Notes: generated from the letters alone by a model not told the origin. Positions 41,430-53,201 are shown, counted from the stretch's first letter. The stretch is DNA of 64,000 nt from Variovorax beijingensis (GCF_003951285.1 NZ_RXFQ01000009.1:186001-250000), one strand, 5' to 3'. Translations and numbers: made by a program.

Positions 41430-42974
41430 TCAGAGCGGAATGTTCCCGTGCTTGCGCCACGGGTTCTCGAGCTTCTTGTCGCGCAGCATCACGAGCGAGC
41501 GGCAGATGCGCTTGCGCGTCTCGTGCGGCAGGATCACGTCGTCGATGTAGCCGCGGGCGCTCGCCACATACGGGTTGGCGAAGCGCGCCTTGTACTCGGC
41601 CTCGCGGGCGGCGAGCTTCTCGGGGTCGTTCTTGTCCTCGCGGAAGATGATTTCCACCGCGCCCTTGGCGCCCATCACCGCGATCTCGGCGCGCGGCCAG
41701 GCCAGGTTGACGTCGCCGCGCAGGTGCTTGGAGGCCATCACGTCGTAGGCGCCGCCGTAGGCCTTGCGCGTGATGACGGTGATCTTGGGTACCGTGCACT
41801 CCGCGTACGCGTAGAGCAGCTTGGCGCCATGCTTGATGATGCCGCCGTACTCCTGGCCGGTGCCGGGCATGAAGCCGGGCACGTCGACGAAGGTGACCAC
41901 GGGAATGTTGAAGGCATCGCAGAAGCGCACGAAGCGCGCGGCCTTGATGCTGCTCTTGATGTCCAGGCAGCCCGCCAGCACCAGCGGCTGGTTGGCCACG
42001 ATGCCGATGCTCTGGCCTTCCATGCGGGCGAAGCCGATCACGATGTTCTTCGCGTAGTCGGGCTGCAGCTCGAAGAAGTCGCCGTCGTCCACCACCTTGA
42101 GGATCAGCTCCTTGATGTCGTAGGGCTTGTTCGGGTTGTCGGGCACCAGCGTGTCGAGCGAGTAGTCGGGCCGGTCGGCCGGGTCGCCCTGGCCGTTGTT
42201 GCCCAGGCGCACCGGCGGCTTCTCGCGGTTGCTGAGCGGCAGGTAGTTGTACAGGCGGCGCAGCATCATCAGCGCCTCGACGTCGTTCTCGAACGCCATG
42301 TCGGCCACGCCGCTGCGCGTGGTGTGGGTGACGGCACCGCCGAGCTCCTCGGCCGTGACGCTCTCGTGCGTCACGGTTTTCACCACCTCGGGGCCGGTGA
42401 CGAACATGTAGCTGGAGTCCTTCACCATGAAGATGAAGTCGGTCATGGCGGGCGAGTACACCGCGCCGCCCGCGCACGGCCCCATGATCATGCTGATCTG
42501 CGGCACCACGCCCGAGGCCATCACGTTGCGCTGGAACACGTCGGCATAGCCGCCGAGCGAAGCCACGCCTTCCTGGATGCGCGCGCCGCCCGAATCGTTG
42601 AGGCCGATGACGGGCGCGCCGACCTTCATGGCCTGGTCCATCACCTTGCAGATTTTTTCGGCATGCGCTTCGCTGAGCGCGCCGCCAAAGACGGTGAAGT
42701 CCTGGCTGAAGACGAAGGCGAGACGGCCGTTGATCATGCCGTAGCCGGTGACCACGCCATCGCCCGGGATCTTCTGCTCGGCCATGCCGAAATCGACCGA
42801 GCGGTGCTCGACGAACATGTCCCATTCTTCAAAGGTGCCGTCGTCGAGCAGCAGCTCGATGCGCTCGCGCGCCGTGAGCTTGCCCTTGGCGTGCTGCGCG
42901 TCGATGCGCTTCTGCCCGCCGCCCAGGCGCGCCTGGGCGCGGCGCTTTTCGAGTTGTTCGATCAGTTCTTGCAT
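41430..42974 (-). CDS. pccB: Propionyl-CoA carboxylase beta (carboxyltransferase) subunit
   Basis: A 514-residue crotonase-fold carboxyltransferase that moves CO2 from biotin to propionyl-CoA, forming (S)-methylmalonyl-CoA. Signatures are GLNDSGGARIQEGV and GPCAGGAVYSPAMTDF in the N-terminal half, and GYEYGG-like GTGQEYGGIIKHGAKLLYAYAE with the C-terminal RKAYGGAYDVM. The C-terminus RKHGNIPL is conserved in PccB. The start at 42974 (MQELIEQLEKRR) matches the family. It follows meaB by 40 bp. Confidence 0.95.
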   Translation of the reverse strand: MQELIEQLEKRRAQARLGGGQKRIDAQHAKGKLTARERIELLLDDGTFEEWDMFVEHRSVDFGMAEQKIPGDGVVTGYGMINGRLAFVFSQDFTVFGGALSEAHAEKICKVMDQAMKVGAPVIGLNDSGGARIQEGVASLGGYADVFQRNVMASGVVPQISMIMGPCAGGAVYSPAMTDFIFMVKDSSYMFVTGPEVVKTVTHESVTAEELGGAVTHTTRSGVADMAFENDVEALMMLRRLYNYLPLSNREKPPVRLGNNGQGDPADRPDYSLDTLVPDNPNKPYDIKELILKVVDDGDFFELQPDYAKNIVIGFARMEGQSIGIVANQPLVLAGCLDIKSSIKAARFVRFCDAFNIPVVTFVDVPGFMPGTGQEYGGIIKHGAKLLYAYAECTVPKITVITRKAYGGAYDVMASKHLRGDVNLAWPRAEIAVMGAKGAVEIIFREDKNDPEKLAAREAEYKARFANPYVASARGYIDDVILPHETRKRICRSLVMLRDKKLENPWRKHGNIPL

Positions 42975-43014
42975 GGTGTGCTTCCGAGGCTGTGGTCCTG
43001 AATTTCGTGTGTGG

Positions 43015-44067
43015 TCATGGCCTGGCGGTGATGGCGGCCGCCGCAAGCAGCTGGCGCGCCGCCGTCGATGCGGGCAGCGCGCCCTGCGCCACCTGCTGCG
43101 TGAGCTGCGGCAGCAGTTCGCGCACCTGCGCGTGCTGCCTGAAGGCCTGCTTGAGGCCCGCGTCGATGCGCTCCCACATCCAAGCGGTGGCCTGTTTTTC
43201 GCGGCGCCTGGCGAGCTTGCCGCTGGCGCTCTGCAACTGCCTGAATTGCGTGACGGCATCCCAGAAGGCGTCGACGCCGGTGCCGGCCAGCGCGCTGAGC
43301 TGCAGCACCCTGGGCAGCCAGAAGCGCACCTCTGCGCCGCTGTGCGCGTCGTGCACCGCGTGCGCGTGCTCCGGGTTGCCCTGGTGGCCGAGGAGGCGCA
43401 GCGCCGAGGTGATCTGTGCCTGCGCGCGCGTCGCGGCGTCCTTGTCGATGTCGGCCTTGTTGATGACGACCAGGTCGGCCAGTTCCATCACGCCCTTCTT
43501 GATGGCCTGCAGGTCGTCGCCCGCATTGGGCAGCTGCATCAGCACGAACATGTCGGTCATGCCGGCCACGGCGGTTTCGCTCTGGCCCACGCCCACGGTC
43601 TCGACGATCACGATGTCGTAGCCTGCGGCCTCGCACACCAGCATGGCCTCGCGCGTCTTCTCGGCCACGCCGCCGAGCGTGCCGCTCGAGGGACTGGGGC
43701 GGATGTAGGCGCGCTCATGCACCGAGAGCCGCTCCATGCGCGTCTTGTCGCCGAGGATGGAGCCGCCCGAGACAGTGGACGAGGGATCGATGGTGAGAAC
43801 CGCCACGCGGTGGCCCTTGCCGATCAGCAACAGGCCCAGCGTTTCGATGAAGGTCGACTTGCCGACACCCGGCACGCCAGAGATGCCGAGGCGAAACGAA
43901 TTGCCGGTGCGCGGCAGCAGCGCGGTGAGCAATTCGTCGGCCTGCGCGCGATGGTCGGCGCGCGTCGATTCGAGCAGCGTGATGGCCTTGGCGATCGCGC
44001 GGCGCTGCGCCATGCCGTCCGATTCGGCAATCGCGCGCTCCAGTGCGGCCGCCGGCTTGTTCAGCAC
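43015..44067 (-). CDS. meaB: Methylmalonyl-CoA mutase-associated GTPase MeaB
   Basis: A 350-residue G3E GTPase that protects and gates cofactor loading of methylmalonyl-CoA mutase. Walker A is GVPGVGKSTF, and VETVGVGQSE and the base-recognition NKAD follow. I use the GTG at 44067: it is preceded by CCAGGAGGACGC, and its GTGCTGA overlaps the stop of the GNAT gene. Upstream in-frame ATGs lie within the GNAT frame and are unlikely. Its operon position next to the mutase supports the role. Confidence 0.93.
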   Translation of the reverse strand: MLNKPAAALERAIAESDGMAQRRAIAKAITLLESTRADHRAQADELLTALLPRTGNSFRLGISGVPGVGKSTFIETLGLLLIGKGHRVAVLTIDPSSTVSGGSILGDKTRMERLSVHERAYIRPSPSSGTLGGVAEKTREAMLVCEAAGYDIVIVETVGVGQSETAVAGMTDMFVLMQLPNAGDDLQAIKKGVMELADLVVINKADIDKDAATRAQAQITSALRLLGHQGNPEHAHAVHDAHSGAEVRFWLPRVLQLSALAGTGVDAFWDAVTQFRQLQSASGKLARRREKQATAWMWERIDAGLKQAFRQHAQVRELLPQLTQQVAQGALPASTAARQLLAAAAITARP

Positions 44068-44537
44068 GCGTCCTCCTGGGACGACACGCGCCAGCGGTAG
44101 TGCAGGTCGACGCTCTCTTCGCCTTCGAGCACGAAGCCGTGCCGCAGGTAGAAGCGGTTGGCATCGCTCTGCACGAGCGCGGTGAGCTTGATGTCCAGCT
44201 GCTGTTCGCGCGCCTGCGACTTGGCCCACTCGAGCACCCACTCCCCGATGCCCAGGCCCTGGAATCCGGTGCGCAGGTAGAGATGGTCCAGGCGCAGCGC
44301 ATCCGCGCCCTCGGGCTTGAGCGTGACGAAGCCGATGCGCAGCTCGCCGTCGAGCACGATGTGGTGCATGAAGGGCACGACGAAACCGGCCTGCAGCCGC
44401 TCGCGCGAGCGCGCGGGATCGAAGCGCCCCACGCGCTCCAGGCTGGGGCGCATCGCATCGACGCGCAGGGCCAGCATGGCCTCGAAATCGCTGGATTCAA
44501 CCGGCTGCAGCGACAGCCGCGACAAGAGATCGCCCAC
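44061..44537 (-). CDS. GNAT-family N-acetyltransferase
   Basis: A 158-residue acetyl-CoA-dependent acyltransferase fold: LRLDHLYLRTGFQGLGIGEWVLEWA is the acetyl-CoA-binding motif A, and VQSDANRFYLRHGFVLEGEE is motif B. It lies between the mutase and meaB genes, 10 bp from one and overlapping the other by 7 nt, so it belongs to the propionyl-CoA operon. This is unusual. It might acylate a lysine on a pathway enzyme or detoxify an intermediate; the sequence does not show which. Confidence 0.88.
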   Translation of the reverse strand: MGDLLSRLSLQPVESSDFEAMLALRVDAMRPSLERVGRFDPARSRERLQAGFVVPFMHHIVLDGELRIGFVTLKPEGADALRLDHLYLRTGFQGLGIGEWVLEWAKSQAREQQLDIKLTALVQSDANRFYLRHGFVLEGEESVDLHYRWRVSSQEDAC

Positions 44538-44547
44538 GCTCTGCTTC

Positions 44548-46710
<2,163 letters not shown>

Positions 46711-46730
46711 GAGGGGCTTTTCGCAGTGTC

Positions 46731-46770
46731 TTGCAGGGTAGTCGCAAATTCGCCTGCAAGGGATTTGCAA
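46731..46770. promoter_or_regulatory. Cluster of TTGCA/TGCAA motifs in the mutase leader
   Basis: TTGCA (46731), TGCAA (46755) and TTGCAA (46765) lie within 40 bp. The outer inverted pair GCAAAT (46744-46749) and ATTTGC (46763-46768) is perfect with a 13-bp gap. It sits just upstream of the mutase start and may be an operator for the divergent GntR protein or another acyl-CoA-responsive regulator. Confidence 0.35.
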
Positions 46771-46837
46771 GCCGGCCGCGAGTCTAACCCATCCATAATT
46801 ATTAATTCAAACCCGTTTTTGCGGTACAGTCCGCCCC

Positions 46838-47485
46838 ATGTCCGCCCTCACCCTCACCCCGCGCGCCCTCTATGAAGAGGTGGCCGAACTGCTGCGCCAG
46901 CGGATCTTCCGCCGCGAGCTCGAGCCGGGCAGCTGGATCGACGAACTCAAGCTGGCCGAGGAATACGGCATCAGCCGCACGCCGCTGCGCGAAGCCCTGA
47001 AGGTGCTGGCGGCCGAAGGCCTGGTGACCATGAAGGTGCGGCGCGGCGCCTACGTCACCGAGGTGTCCGAACAGGATCTGGCGGACGTCTACCACCTGCT
47101 CTCGCTGCTGGAAAGCGATGCGGCCGGCGTGGTGGCCGAGCGCGCAAGCGAGGCCCAGCGCGCGGAGCTGAAGGCGCTGCATGCCGAACTCGAAGCGGCA
47201 GGCGCCCCCGGCAAGGAAGACCGCGAGCATTTCTTCGCGGTCAACGAGCGCTTCCACATGTGCCTTTTGGCCATTGCGAACAACAAGTGGCGCGACCAGA
47301 TGGTGGCCGACCTGCGCAAGGTGATGAAGCTCAACCGCCACAACTCGCTGCTGAAGGCGGGGCGCATCGCGGAATCGCTCGCGGAGCACCGGTCGGTGAT
47401 GGCGGCCATCGAGGCGCGGGATGCCGCGGCGGCGATGGCCCGGATGCGCGAGCATTTCACCAACGGCCTGGAAGCCGCGAACTAG
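46838..47485 (+). CDS. GntR family regulator, FadR/FCD type
   Basis: A 215-residue regulator. The N-terminal winged helix (LYEEVAELLRQRIFRRELEPGSWIDELKLAEEYGISRTPLREALKVLAAEGLV) is the GntR pattern. The C-terminal all-helical FCD domain has metal-ligand-type His residues in FFAVNERFHMCLL and in AEHRSVMAAI. FCD regulators usually sense carboxylic acids or acyl-CoA. It is divergent from the methylmalonyl-CoA mutase operon and is the natural candidate to control it. Repeat copy B follows its stop. Confidence 0.92.
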   Translation: MSALTLTPRALYEEVAELLRQRIFRRELEPGSWIDELKLAEEYGISRTPLREALKVLAAEGLVTMKVRRGAYVTEVSEQDLADVYHLLSLLESDAAGVVAERASEAQRAELKALHAELEAAGAPGKEDREHFFAVNERFHMCLLAIANNKWRDQMVADLRKVMKLNRHNSLLKAGRIAESLAEHRSVMAAIEARDAAAAMARMREHFTNGLEAAN

Positions 47486-47486
47486 G

Positions 47487-47582
47487 CTCTCCCCCAGGCT
47501 GCGCGCACTTCGTGTCGCTTCGCCCACCCCCTCACCGGGGGCAACACCAGGGGACCGGCGGAGCCGGATCCCCGGTGTTTCA
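47487..47582 (-). repeat. Dispersed intergenic repeat, copy B
   Basis: The reverse complement of copy A with a few differences. It begins 2 bp after the GntR stop and fills the gap to the convergent IclR gene. It keeps the CCGGC/GCCGG and CCCC/GGGG hairpins and the shared GCGACACGAAGTGCGCG block. There is no target-site duplication visible by eye. Confidence 0.8.
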
Positions 47583-47609
47583 CGAATGGATCCGGGGCAC
47601 CGTCGCAGG

Positions 47610-48395
47610 TCAGTCGGTATTGGTAGTGCCGGTTTCCTGGGAGATTCGCTGGGCTGTTTCCAGCAGCCTGGGGGCCACGCGGCCGAGCATGACGTCCTTG
47701 GGCAGCAGGTAGGCGGGGCCGCCGCAGCTCACGCCGTAGCGTTCGCCGCGCGGGCCCTTGAGCGCAAAGCCCAGGGCGTGGATGTGCGGATGCCACTCGC
47801 CGAACGAGCTGCAATAGCCCAGGCGCGCGTATTCGTCGAGCCCGGCCATCAGGCGCGGTTCGATCGAGGGCCAGTTCTCGCCGCTTTCCAGGCGGATCTG
47901 CTCCAGCACTTCGGCGCGCTCGGCGGCGGGTAGCGCGCCAAGGTAGGCGCGGCCCGCGGCCGAGGTGGCGATGGTCATGCGCGAGCCCACTTCGATGCGC
48001 GAGCTGATCAGCGCGGAACGGGGGCGCAGCGAATCGATGATGAGCATGTCGAGCTCGTCGCGAACGCCCATGTGGACACTGGCGCCGGCAAATTCGGACA
48101 GCTCCGCGAGATGCGGCCGTGCCACCGTCCGCAGGTCGAAATGGCGCAGGTAGCGGCTGCTCATGTCGAGCAGCGCCGGCCCAAGGCTGAAGCGGTCGCT
48201 GTCCTGCGACTGTTTCAGGTAGCCCGCCGCCACCAGCGTGGCCGTGAGGCGGGACACGGTGGCCTTGGGGATGCCGGTGGTTTCGGCCAGGTCGCGATTG
48301 CTGATGGGTGCGGCTGCCATTCCGATGACCTTGAGCAAGGCCAGCCCCCTGGCAAGCGCGCTGACTTCTTCTTTGCCGCCAATCGCGTCATTCAT
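47610..48395 (-). CDS. IclR family transcriptional regulator
   Basis: A 261-residue regulator: N-terminal winged helix (SALARGLALLKVIG...PISNRDLAETTGIPKATVSRLTATLVAAGYL) and a C-terminal effector GAF-like domain. IclR members sense small aromatic or carboxylic acids. It is divergent from the Bug binding-protein and dioxygenase genes. A perfect GGAACA-A-TGTTCC palindrome in the intergenic region is its likely operator, so it probably controls that catabolic pair. Confidence 0.92.
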   Translation of the reverse strand: MNDAIGGKEEVSALARGLALLKVIGMAAAPISNRDLAETTGIPKATVSRLTATLVAAGYLKQSQDSDRFSLGPALLDMSSRYLRHFDLRTVARPHLAELSEFAGASVHMGVRDELDMLIIDSLRPRSALISSRIEVGSRMTIATSAAGRAYLGALPAAERAEVLEQIRLESGENWPSIEPRLMAGLDEYARLGYCSSFGEWHPHIHALGFALKGPRGERYGVSCGGPAYLLPKDVMLGRVAPRLLETAQRISQETGTTNTD

Positions 48396-48446
48396 GTATC
48401 CAAACCCTTTTTTTTTGATGTTCGTTCATTCTTCAGCAAAAAGCTG

Positions 48447-48475
48447 TTGACGTGCCGGCGCTCGGGAATCATTAT
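48447..48475 (+). promoter_or_regulatory. Predicted promoter of the Bug binding-protein gene
   Basis: TTGACG (48447-48452) and CATTAT (48470-48475) have exactly 17 bp between them. The start point would lie near 48482, immediately before the ATG at 48485. Confidence 0.55.
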
Positions 48476-48478
48476 TTC

Positions 48479-48491
48479 GGAACAATGTTCC
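48479..48491. promoter_or_regulatory. Perfect GGAACA-A-TGTTCC palindrome, likely IclR operator
   Basis: A 6-1-6 palindrome whose centre is the A of the proposed ATG at 48485. IclR-family operators are short palindromes with this GGAA/TTCC character. Binding would cover the transcription start predicted by the preceding promoter. Confidence 0.6.
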
Positions 48492-49534
48492 ATTTATACA
48501 AAAATCCGAGACATTCCGCTGGCGGTCCACTCCCCCTTCTTCGTCCCTCTCGAGACCGGCGCCTGCTCCTGCTGGCGGGAAGCGGCCTGGCGCTGTCCGG
48601 CTTTGCGGCTGCCGCCCCGTCTGCAACCGCGGTCGACGCGAGCGGCTACCCCAAGGGCCCCGTCAAGCTCATCGTCCCCTTCGCGCCCGGCGGGCCGACC
48701 GACACGGTGGCGCGCCTCGTCTCGCTCAAGCTGCAGGAGATGTGGGGCCAGCCGGTGCTCGTCGACTACAAGCCGGGGGCCGGCACCGCCATCGGCGTCG
48801 ACTTCGTCGCCAAGGCGCCGGCCGACGGGCTGACCTTCGGCATGGTGAATTCGTCCTTCGCGGTCAATCCATCGCTGCGCAGGAGCCTTCCGTACGACAT
48901 AGTGAAAGACCTGGCGGGCATCACGCAGATCGCCAACCTGCAGCTCGCGATCGTCGCGCGGCCCGATGCGCCCTTCGGCACGCTGGCCGAACTCGTCGCC
49001 TACGCGAAGAAGAACCCGGGCAGGCTCAGCTACGGCACGCCAGGCGCCGGCAGCACCACGCACCTGGGTGCCGAACTGCTCAAGCGCGAAGCGGGCTTCG
49101 ACATGCTGCACGCGCCCTTCAAGGGCAGCGCGCCGGCCCACACCGAACTGCTGGGCGGGCGGCTCGACCTCGTGTTCGACCCCTTTCTTTCGGTGCTGCC
49201 GTACGTCAAGGCCGGCCGGATGAAGATGATCGCCACGCTCGGCGAGAAGCGGATTCCGGGCTATGGCTATCCGACCGTGGCCGAGACCCTGCCGGGATTC
49301 CACGTGAGCGCCCTGCTCGGCTTCGTCGCGCCGCGCGCCACGCCACCGGCGGTGGTCACGAAGATCCAGGCCGACACCGCAAAAGTGCTGCACGACGCCG
49401 AGATGCGCCGCCGCGTCGAGGAACAGGGCATGGAAGTGGTGGCGTCCACGCCCGCGCAATTCGACGCGTTCGTCCAGGGCGAAATGAAGCGCTGGTCGCG
49501 CGTGATCGCCGAAGCCGGCATCCAGGCCGAATAG
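48485..49534 (+). CDS. Tripartite tricarboxylate transporter substrate-binding protein (Bug family)
   Basis: A 349-residue periplasmic binding protein. The signal region has a basic stretch SRDRRLLLLAGSGLALSGFA, possibly Tat-like. The mature part shows Bug landmarks: GPVKLIVPFAPGGPTDTVAR, GAGTAIGVDFVAKA and YGTPGAGSTTHLGAELL. Such proteins capture carboxylates, aromatics or amides; many Bug genes are orphans without the membrane subunits, as here. An alternative GTG start at 48452 adds 11 residues and overlaps the -35 box. It is followed after 32 bp by a dioxygenase gene and controlled by the divergent IclR gene. Confidence 0.9.
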   Translation: MFHLYKNPRHSAGGPLPLLRPSRDRRLLLLAGSGLALSGFAAAAPSATAVDASGYPKGPVKLIVPFAPGGPTDTVARLVSLKLQEMWGQPVLVDYKPGAGTAIGVDFVAKAPADGLTFGMVNSSFAVNPSLRRSLPYDIVKDLAGITQIANLQLAIVARPDAPFGTLAELVAYAKKNPGRLSYGTPGAGSTTHLGAELLKREAGFDMLHAPFKGSAPAHTELLGGRLDLVFDPFLSVLPYVKAGRMKMIATLGEKRIPGYGYPTVAETLPGFHVSALLGFVAPRATPPAVVTKIQADTAKVLHDAEMRRRVEEQGMEVVASTPAQFDAFVQGEMKRWSRVIAEAGIQAE

Positions 49535-49566
49535 GCATCGCCATTTCCCATCCTCATAGACCGCTC

Positions 49567-50445
49567 ATGTCCCTTGAACTCACCCCCTTGCACCCGCTCT
49601 TCGCCGCCGAGGCGCGCGGCATCGACATCACGCAACCGCTCTCGCCTGCCGAGGTGAAGCAGATCAATGCGGCCATGAACCGATATGCCGTGCTGGTGTG
49701 GCGCGGACAGCCGCTCACGGGCCGCCAGCAGATCGATTTCGCGAAGTCGTTCGGCCCGCTCGACCTGGGCCTGAAGAAGGTCTTCAAACGCCCGGAGCGG
49801 CTGGAAGACGAACGGCTGATCGACATCTCCAACGTCGATGCGGAAGGCAAGGTGGCGCGCCGCGATTCGCCCAAGAACCTGTCGAACTTCGCCAACCAGC
49901 TCTGGCACAGCGACAGCTCCTTCCAGGACCCGCGCGCCGCCTATTCGATGCTGCATGCGCTGGTGCTGCCGAGCTGGGGAGGCAACACCGAGTTCGCGGA
50001 TCTTCGCGCCGCCTACGACGCACTGCCCGAACGGACCCAGTCGGAGATCGAGGGTCTGTGCGCCGAGCACTATGCGCTGCACACCCGTATCCTGCTGGGC
50101 GACGAGGCCTACACCGACGAGCAGAAGAAAGCCATTCCGCCAGCCGTGTGGCCCTTGGCGCAGACGCATCCGGGCTCGGGGCGCAAGCTGCTGTTCGTGG
50201 GCGTGCATGCACGCGAGATCATCGGCTGGCCGGTGGCCGAGGGGCGCATGTTCCTATCGGACCTGCTCGAGGATGCAACCCGCCGCGAATTCGTCTACAC
50301 GCACGAATGGCAGGTGGGCGACCTCGTGATGTGGGACAACCGCAGCACCCTGCACCGCGGCCGGCGCTACGACATCGGCGAGCGCCGCGAGCTGCGCCGC
50401 ACCACCATCGAGGACGTGCCCGAGGCCACGCTGATGGCCGCTTGA
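49567..50445 (+). CDS. TauD/TfdA family 2-oxoglutarate-dependent dioxygenase
   Basis: A 292-residue non-haem Fe(II) oxygenase. The iron ligands are His114 and Asp116 in LWHSDSSF and the distal His in STLHRGRRYD; the latter segment also holds the Arg that binds 2-oxoglutarate. The N-terminus (HPLFAAEARGIDIT) and the length resemble TfdA (2,4-D dioxygenase) and alkylsulfonate enzymes. The pairing with a Bug binding protein and IclR regulator suggests uptake and cleavage of an ether- or sulfonate-type acid. The actual substrate is unknown. It converges on dusA. Confidence 0.88.
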   Translation: MSLELTPLHPLFAAEARGIDITQPLSPAEVKQINAAMNRYAVLVWRGQPLTGRQQIDFAKSFGPLDLGLKKVFKRPERLEDERLIDISNVDAEGKVARRDSPKNLSNFANQLWHSDSSFQDPRAAYSMLHALVLPSWGGNTEFADLRAAYDALPERTQSEIEGLCAEHYALHTRILLGDEAYTDEQKKAIPPAVWPLAQTHPGSGRKLLFVGVHAREIIGWPVAEGRMFLSDLLEDATRREFVYTHEWQVGDLVMWDNRSTLHRGRRYDIGERRELRRTTIEDVPEATLMAA

Positions 50446-50459
50446 CGCCGCCCCCGGCT

Positions 50460-51461
<1,002 letters not shown>

Positions 51462-51512
51462 ACAGATGGCCTTCAGCTGTAGTTTCTCATGCAGCGGCCG
51501 CACGGGCGCGGT

Positions 51513-52352
51513 TCACCGCCCCATCAGGCGCCGGGCGATGTAGCTCGCGGCGTCCACCAGGCTGACCAGCACGATCATGGCCAGCAGCACCGCGCTGGTC
51601 TCGCGCATCTGGAACAGGCCCAGGTGGAAGGCCAGCATCTGGCCCAGCCCGCCGGCGCCGACCACGCCCAGCACGGCCGCGGCGCGGATGTTGTTCTCCC
51701 AGCGGTAGAGCGCATAGCTCATCAGTTGCGGCAGCACCTGCGGCAGCGTCGCATAGAGGAACACCCGCCCTTCCGGCACGCCGCGCACGCGCAGCGCGAA
51801 GGCCGGGCCCTGCGCCGCGTTCTCGATGCTCTCGGCGAACAGGCGGCCCAGCACGCCGCAGGTGTGCACCGCCAGCGCCAGCGTGCCCGCGAAAGGCCCG
51901 AGGCCCGCGGCGATCAGCAGCAGCGCGGCCCACATCAGTTCCGGCACGCTGCGCAGGGCGTTGAGCAGCAGCCGCGTGGGACCGCGCCAGCGCGCTGGAT
52001 CGCCCGCGTGCAGCTTGCTCGCGGGCAGCGCGAGCAGCAGGCCGGCCACGACGGCCAGCAAGGTGCCGACCACGGACATTGCCAGCGTCTCGAGCGCGGC
52101 CGGCAGCAGCTTCTGCAGGAACGCCGCGCCAAGGGCCGGCTTCGCAAGCTCGCCGGCGAAGCGGCCCATGCGGGCCAGCGAATCGATCGAGAAGAAGCGC
52201 GCCCACTGCAGGTCGAGCGACCAGAAGCTCGCCACCACCAGCGCCACCATGGCAGCGACCATCCAGCAGGCGCGGCAGCGCGCATCGAACAGCGGCGGCG
52301 GCAGCCGGTAGACCTCGTTGGCGGCGGATGATTGCGGCTCGATCCTGGGCAT
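51513..52352 (-). CDS. ABC transporter permease, PhnE family (second)
   Basis: A 279-residue inner-membrane permease with about six transmembrane helices. The EAA-type cytoplasmic loop is in ESIENAAQGPAFALRVRGVPEGRVFLYATLPQ. SYALYRWENNIRAAAVLGVVGAGGLGQML is the PhnE signature. It is one of two adjacent PhnE-type permeases that would form a heterodimer with the PhnC-like ATPase. Given the neighbouring senA gene, the cargo may be a selenium oxyanion and not a phosphonate (see findings). It is the last transporter gene. Confidence 0.88.
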   Translation of the reverse strand: MPRIEPQSSAANEVYRLPPPLFDARCRACWMVAAMVALVVASFWSLDLQWARFFSIDSLARMGRFAGELAKPALGAAFLQKLLPAALETLAMSVVGTLLAVVAGLLLALPASKLHAGDPARWRGPTRLLLNALRSVPELMWAALLLIAAGLGPFAGTLALAVHTCGVLGRLFAESIENAAQGPAFALRVRGVPEGRVFLYATLPQVLPQLMSYALYRWENNIRAAAVLGVVGAGGLGQMLAFHLGLFQMRETSAVLLAMIVLVSLVDAASYIARRLMGR

Positions 52353-52362
52353 GGCGAGGCTC

Positions 52363-53199
52363 TCAGGCCAGGGCGCGCCGCAGCCAGGCGCTCAGGCGGT
52401 CGGTGGCGGCGACCAGCAGCACGAACACCAGCAGCATGGTGCTGACCTCGGCGCCGTTGAACATCTTCATCGACGCATCCATCTGCTGGCCGAGGCCGCC
52501 CGCGCCCACAAAGCCGAGCACGGCGGACGAGCGGATGGCGCACTCCCAGCGGTAGACGGTGTAGCTGGTGAGCTCTGCCGCGTTCTGCGGCAGCAGGCCG
52601 TAGAAAAAGGCCTGGATGCGGCCGGCGCCGTTGCGCAGCAGCGTCTCGGTGGGATGGGCATCGCCGCTCTCCAGGATCTCGCCGTAGACCTTTCCCAGCA
52701 TGCCGGCATAGGTCAGCGCGATGGCCAGCACGCCGGCCGTGACGCCCAGGCCGACCACGCGCACGAACACCAGCGCCCAGATGAGTTCCGGCACGCTGCG
52801 CAGCACGATCAGCAGGCCGCGCACCGAAAAGCGCAGCAGCGCCGGCAGCGCCGCCATGCGGCCGGCCAGCCCGGAGATGGAGAGCGAGCGCACCGACAGC
52901 AGCGTGAGCGGAACCGCCAGCACCATGGCCAGCGTGAGCCCGGCCGTGGCAATGGCCACCGTGCGCCAGGTCTCCCGTGCCACCAGCGCCAGGAACTCCG
53001 CGTCCATGCGCGGCGGCACGAAGCCCGCGAGGAAGCGCAGCGCCGGCTCCAGGCTGCCGGGCGCGAACAGCAGCCAGGGCTTGAATTCGGTCAGCACGAG
53101 CATGGGCCACAGCACCACGGCCGCGGCCAGCAGCCAGAACACGCGGTGCGCCCAGGCGGGGTCGCGCTGCGCCGGTGTGGTTGGCAGATCGGTGGCCAT
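52363..53199 (-). CDS. ABC transporter permease, PhnE family (first)
   Basis: A 278-residue permease paralogous to the next gene. Landmarks are EILESGDAHPTETLLRNGAG in the EAA loop and SYTVYRWECAIRSSAVLGFVGAGGLGQQMD. About six hydrophobic helices are visible, the first at residues 19-40. It begins 2 bp after the ATPase gene. The two permeases arose by duplication, as in many PhnE1/PhnE2 systems. Confidence 0.88.
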   Translation of the reverse strand: MATDLPTTPAQRDPAWAHRVFWLLAAAVVLWPMLVLTEFKPWLLFAPGSLEPALRFLAGFVPPRMDAEFLALVARETWRTVAIATAGLTLAMVLAVPLTLLSVRSLSISGLAGRMAALPALLRFSVRGLLIVLRSVPELIWALVFVRVVGLGVTAGVLAIALTYAGMLGKVYGEILESGDAHPTETLLRNGAGRIQAFFYGLLPQNAAELTSYTVYRWECAIRSSAVLGFVGAGGLGQQMDASMKMFNGAEVSTMLLVFVLLVAATDRLSAWLRRALA

Positions 53200-53201
53200 G
53201 G

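Noticed and set aside
39384..43001. A 1205-codon open frame on the plus strand opposite pccA and pccB
   Set aside because: It has no recognisable domain and mirrors GC-rich antisense codon bias; pccA and pccB on the other strand are unmistakable.
46711..46837. Cobalamin riboswitch ahead of methylmalonyl-CoA mutase
   Set aside because: The spacer is too short for the element, and no B12-box sequence was seen.
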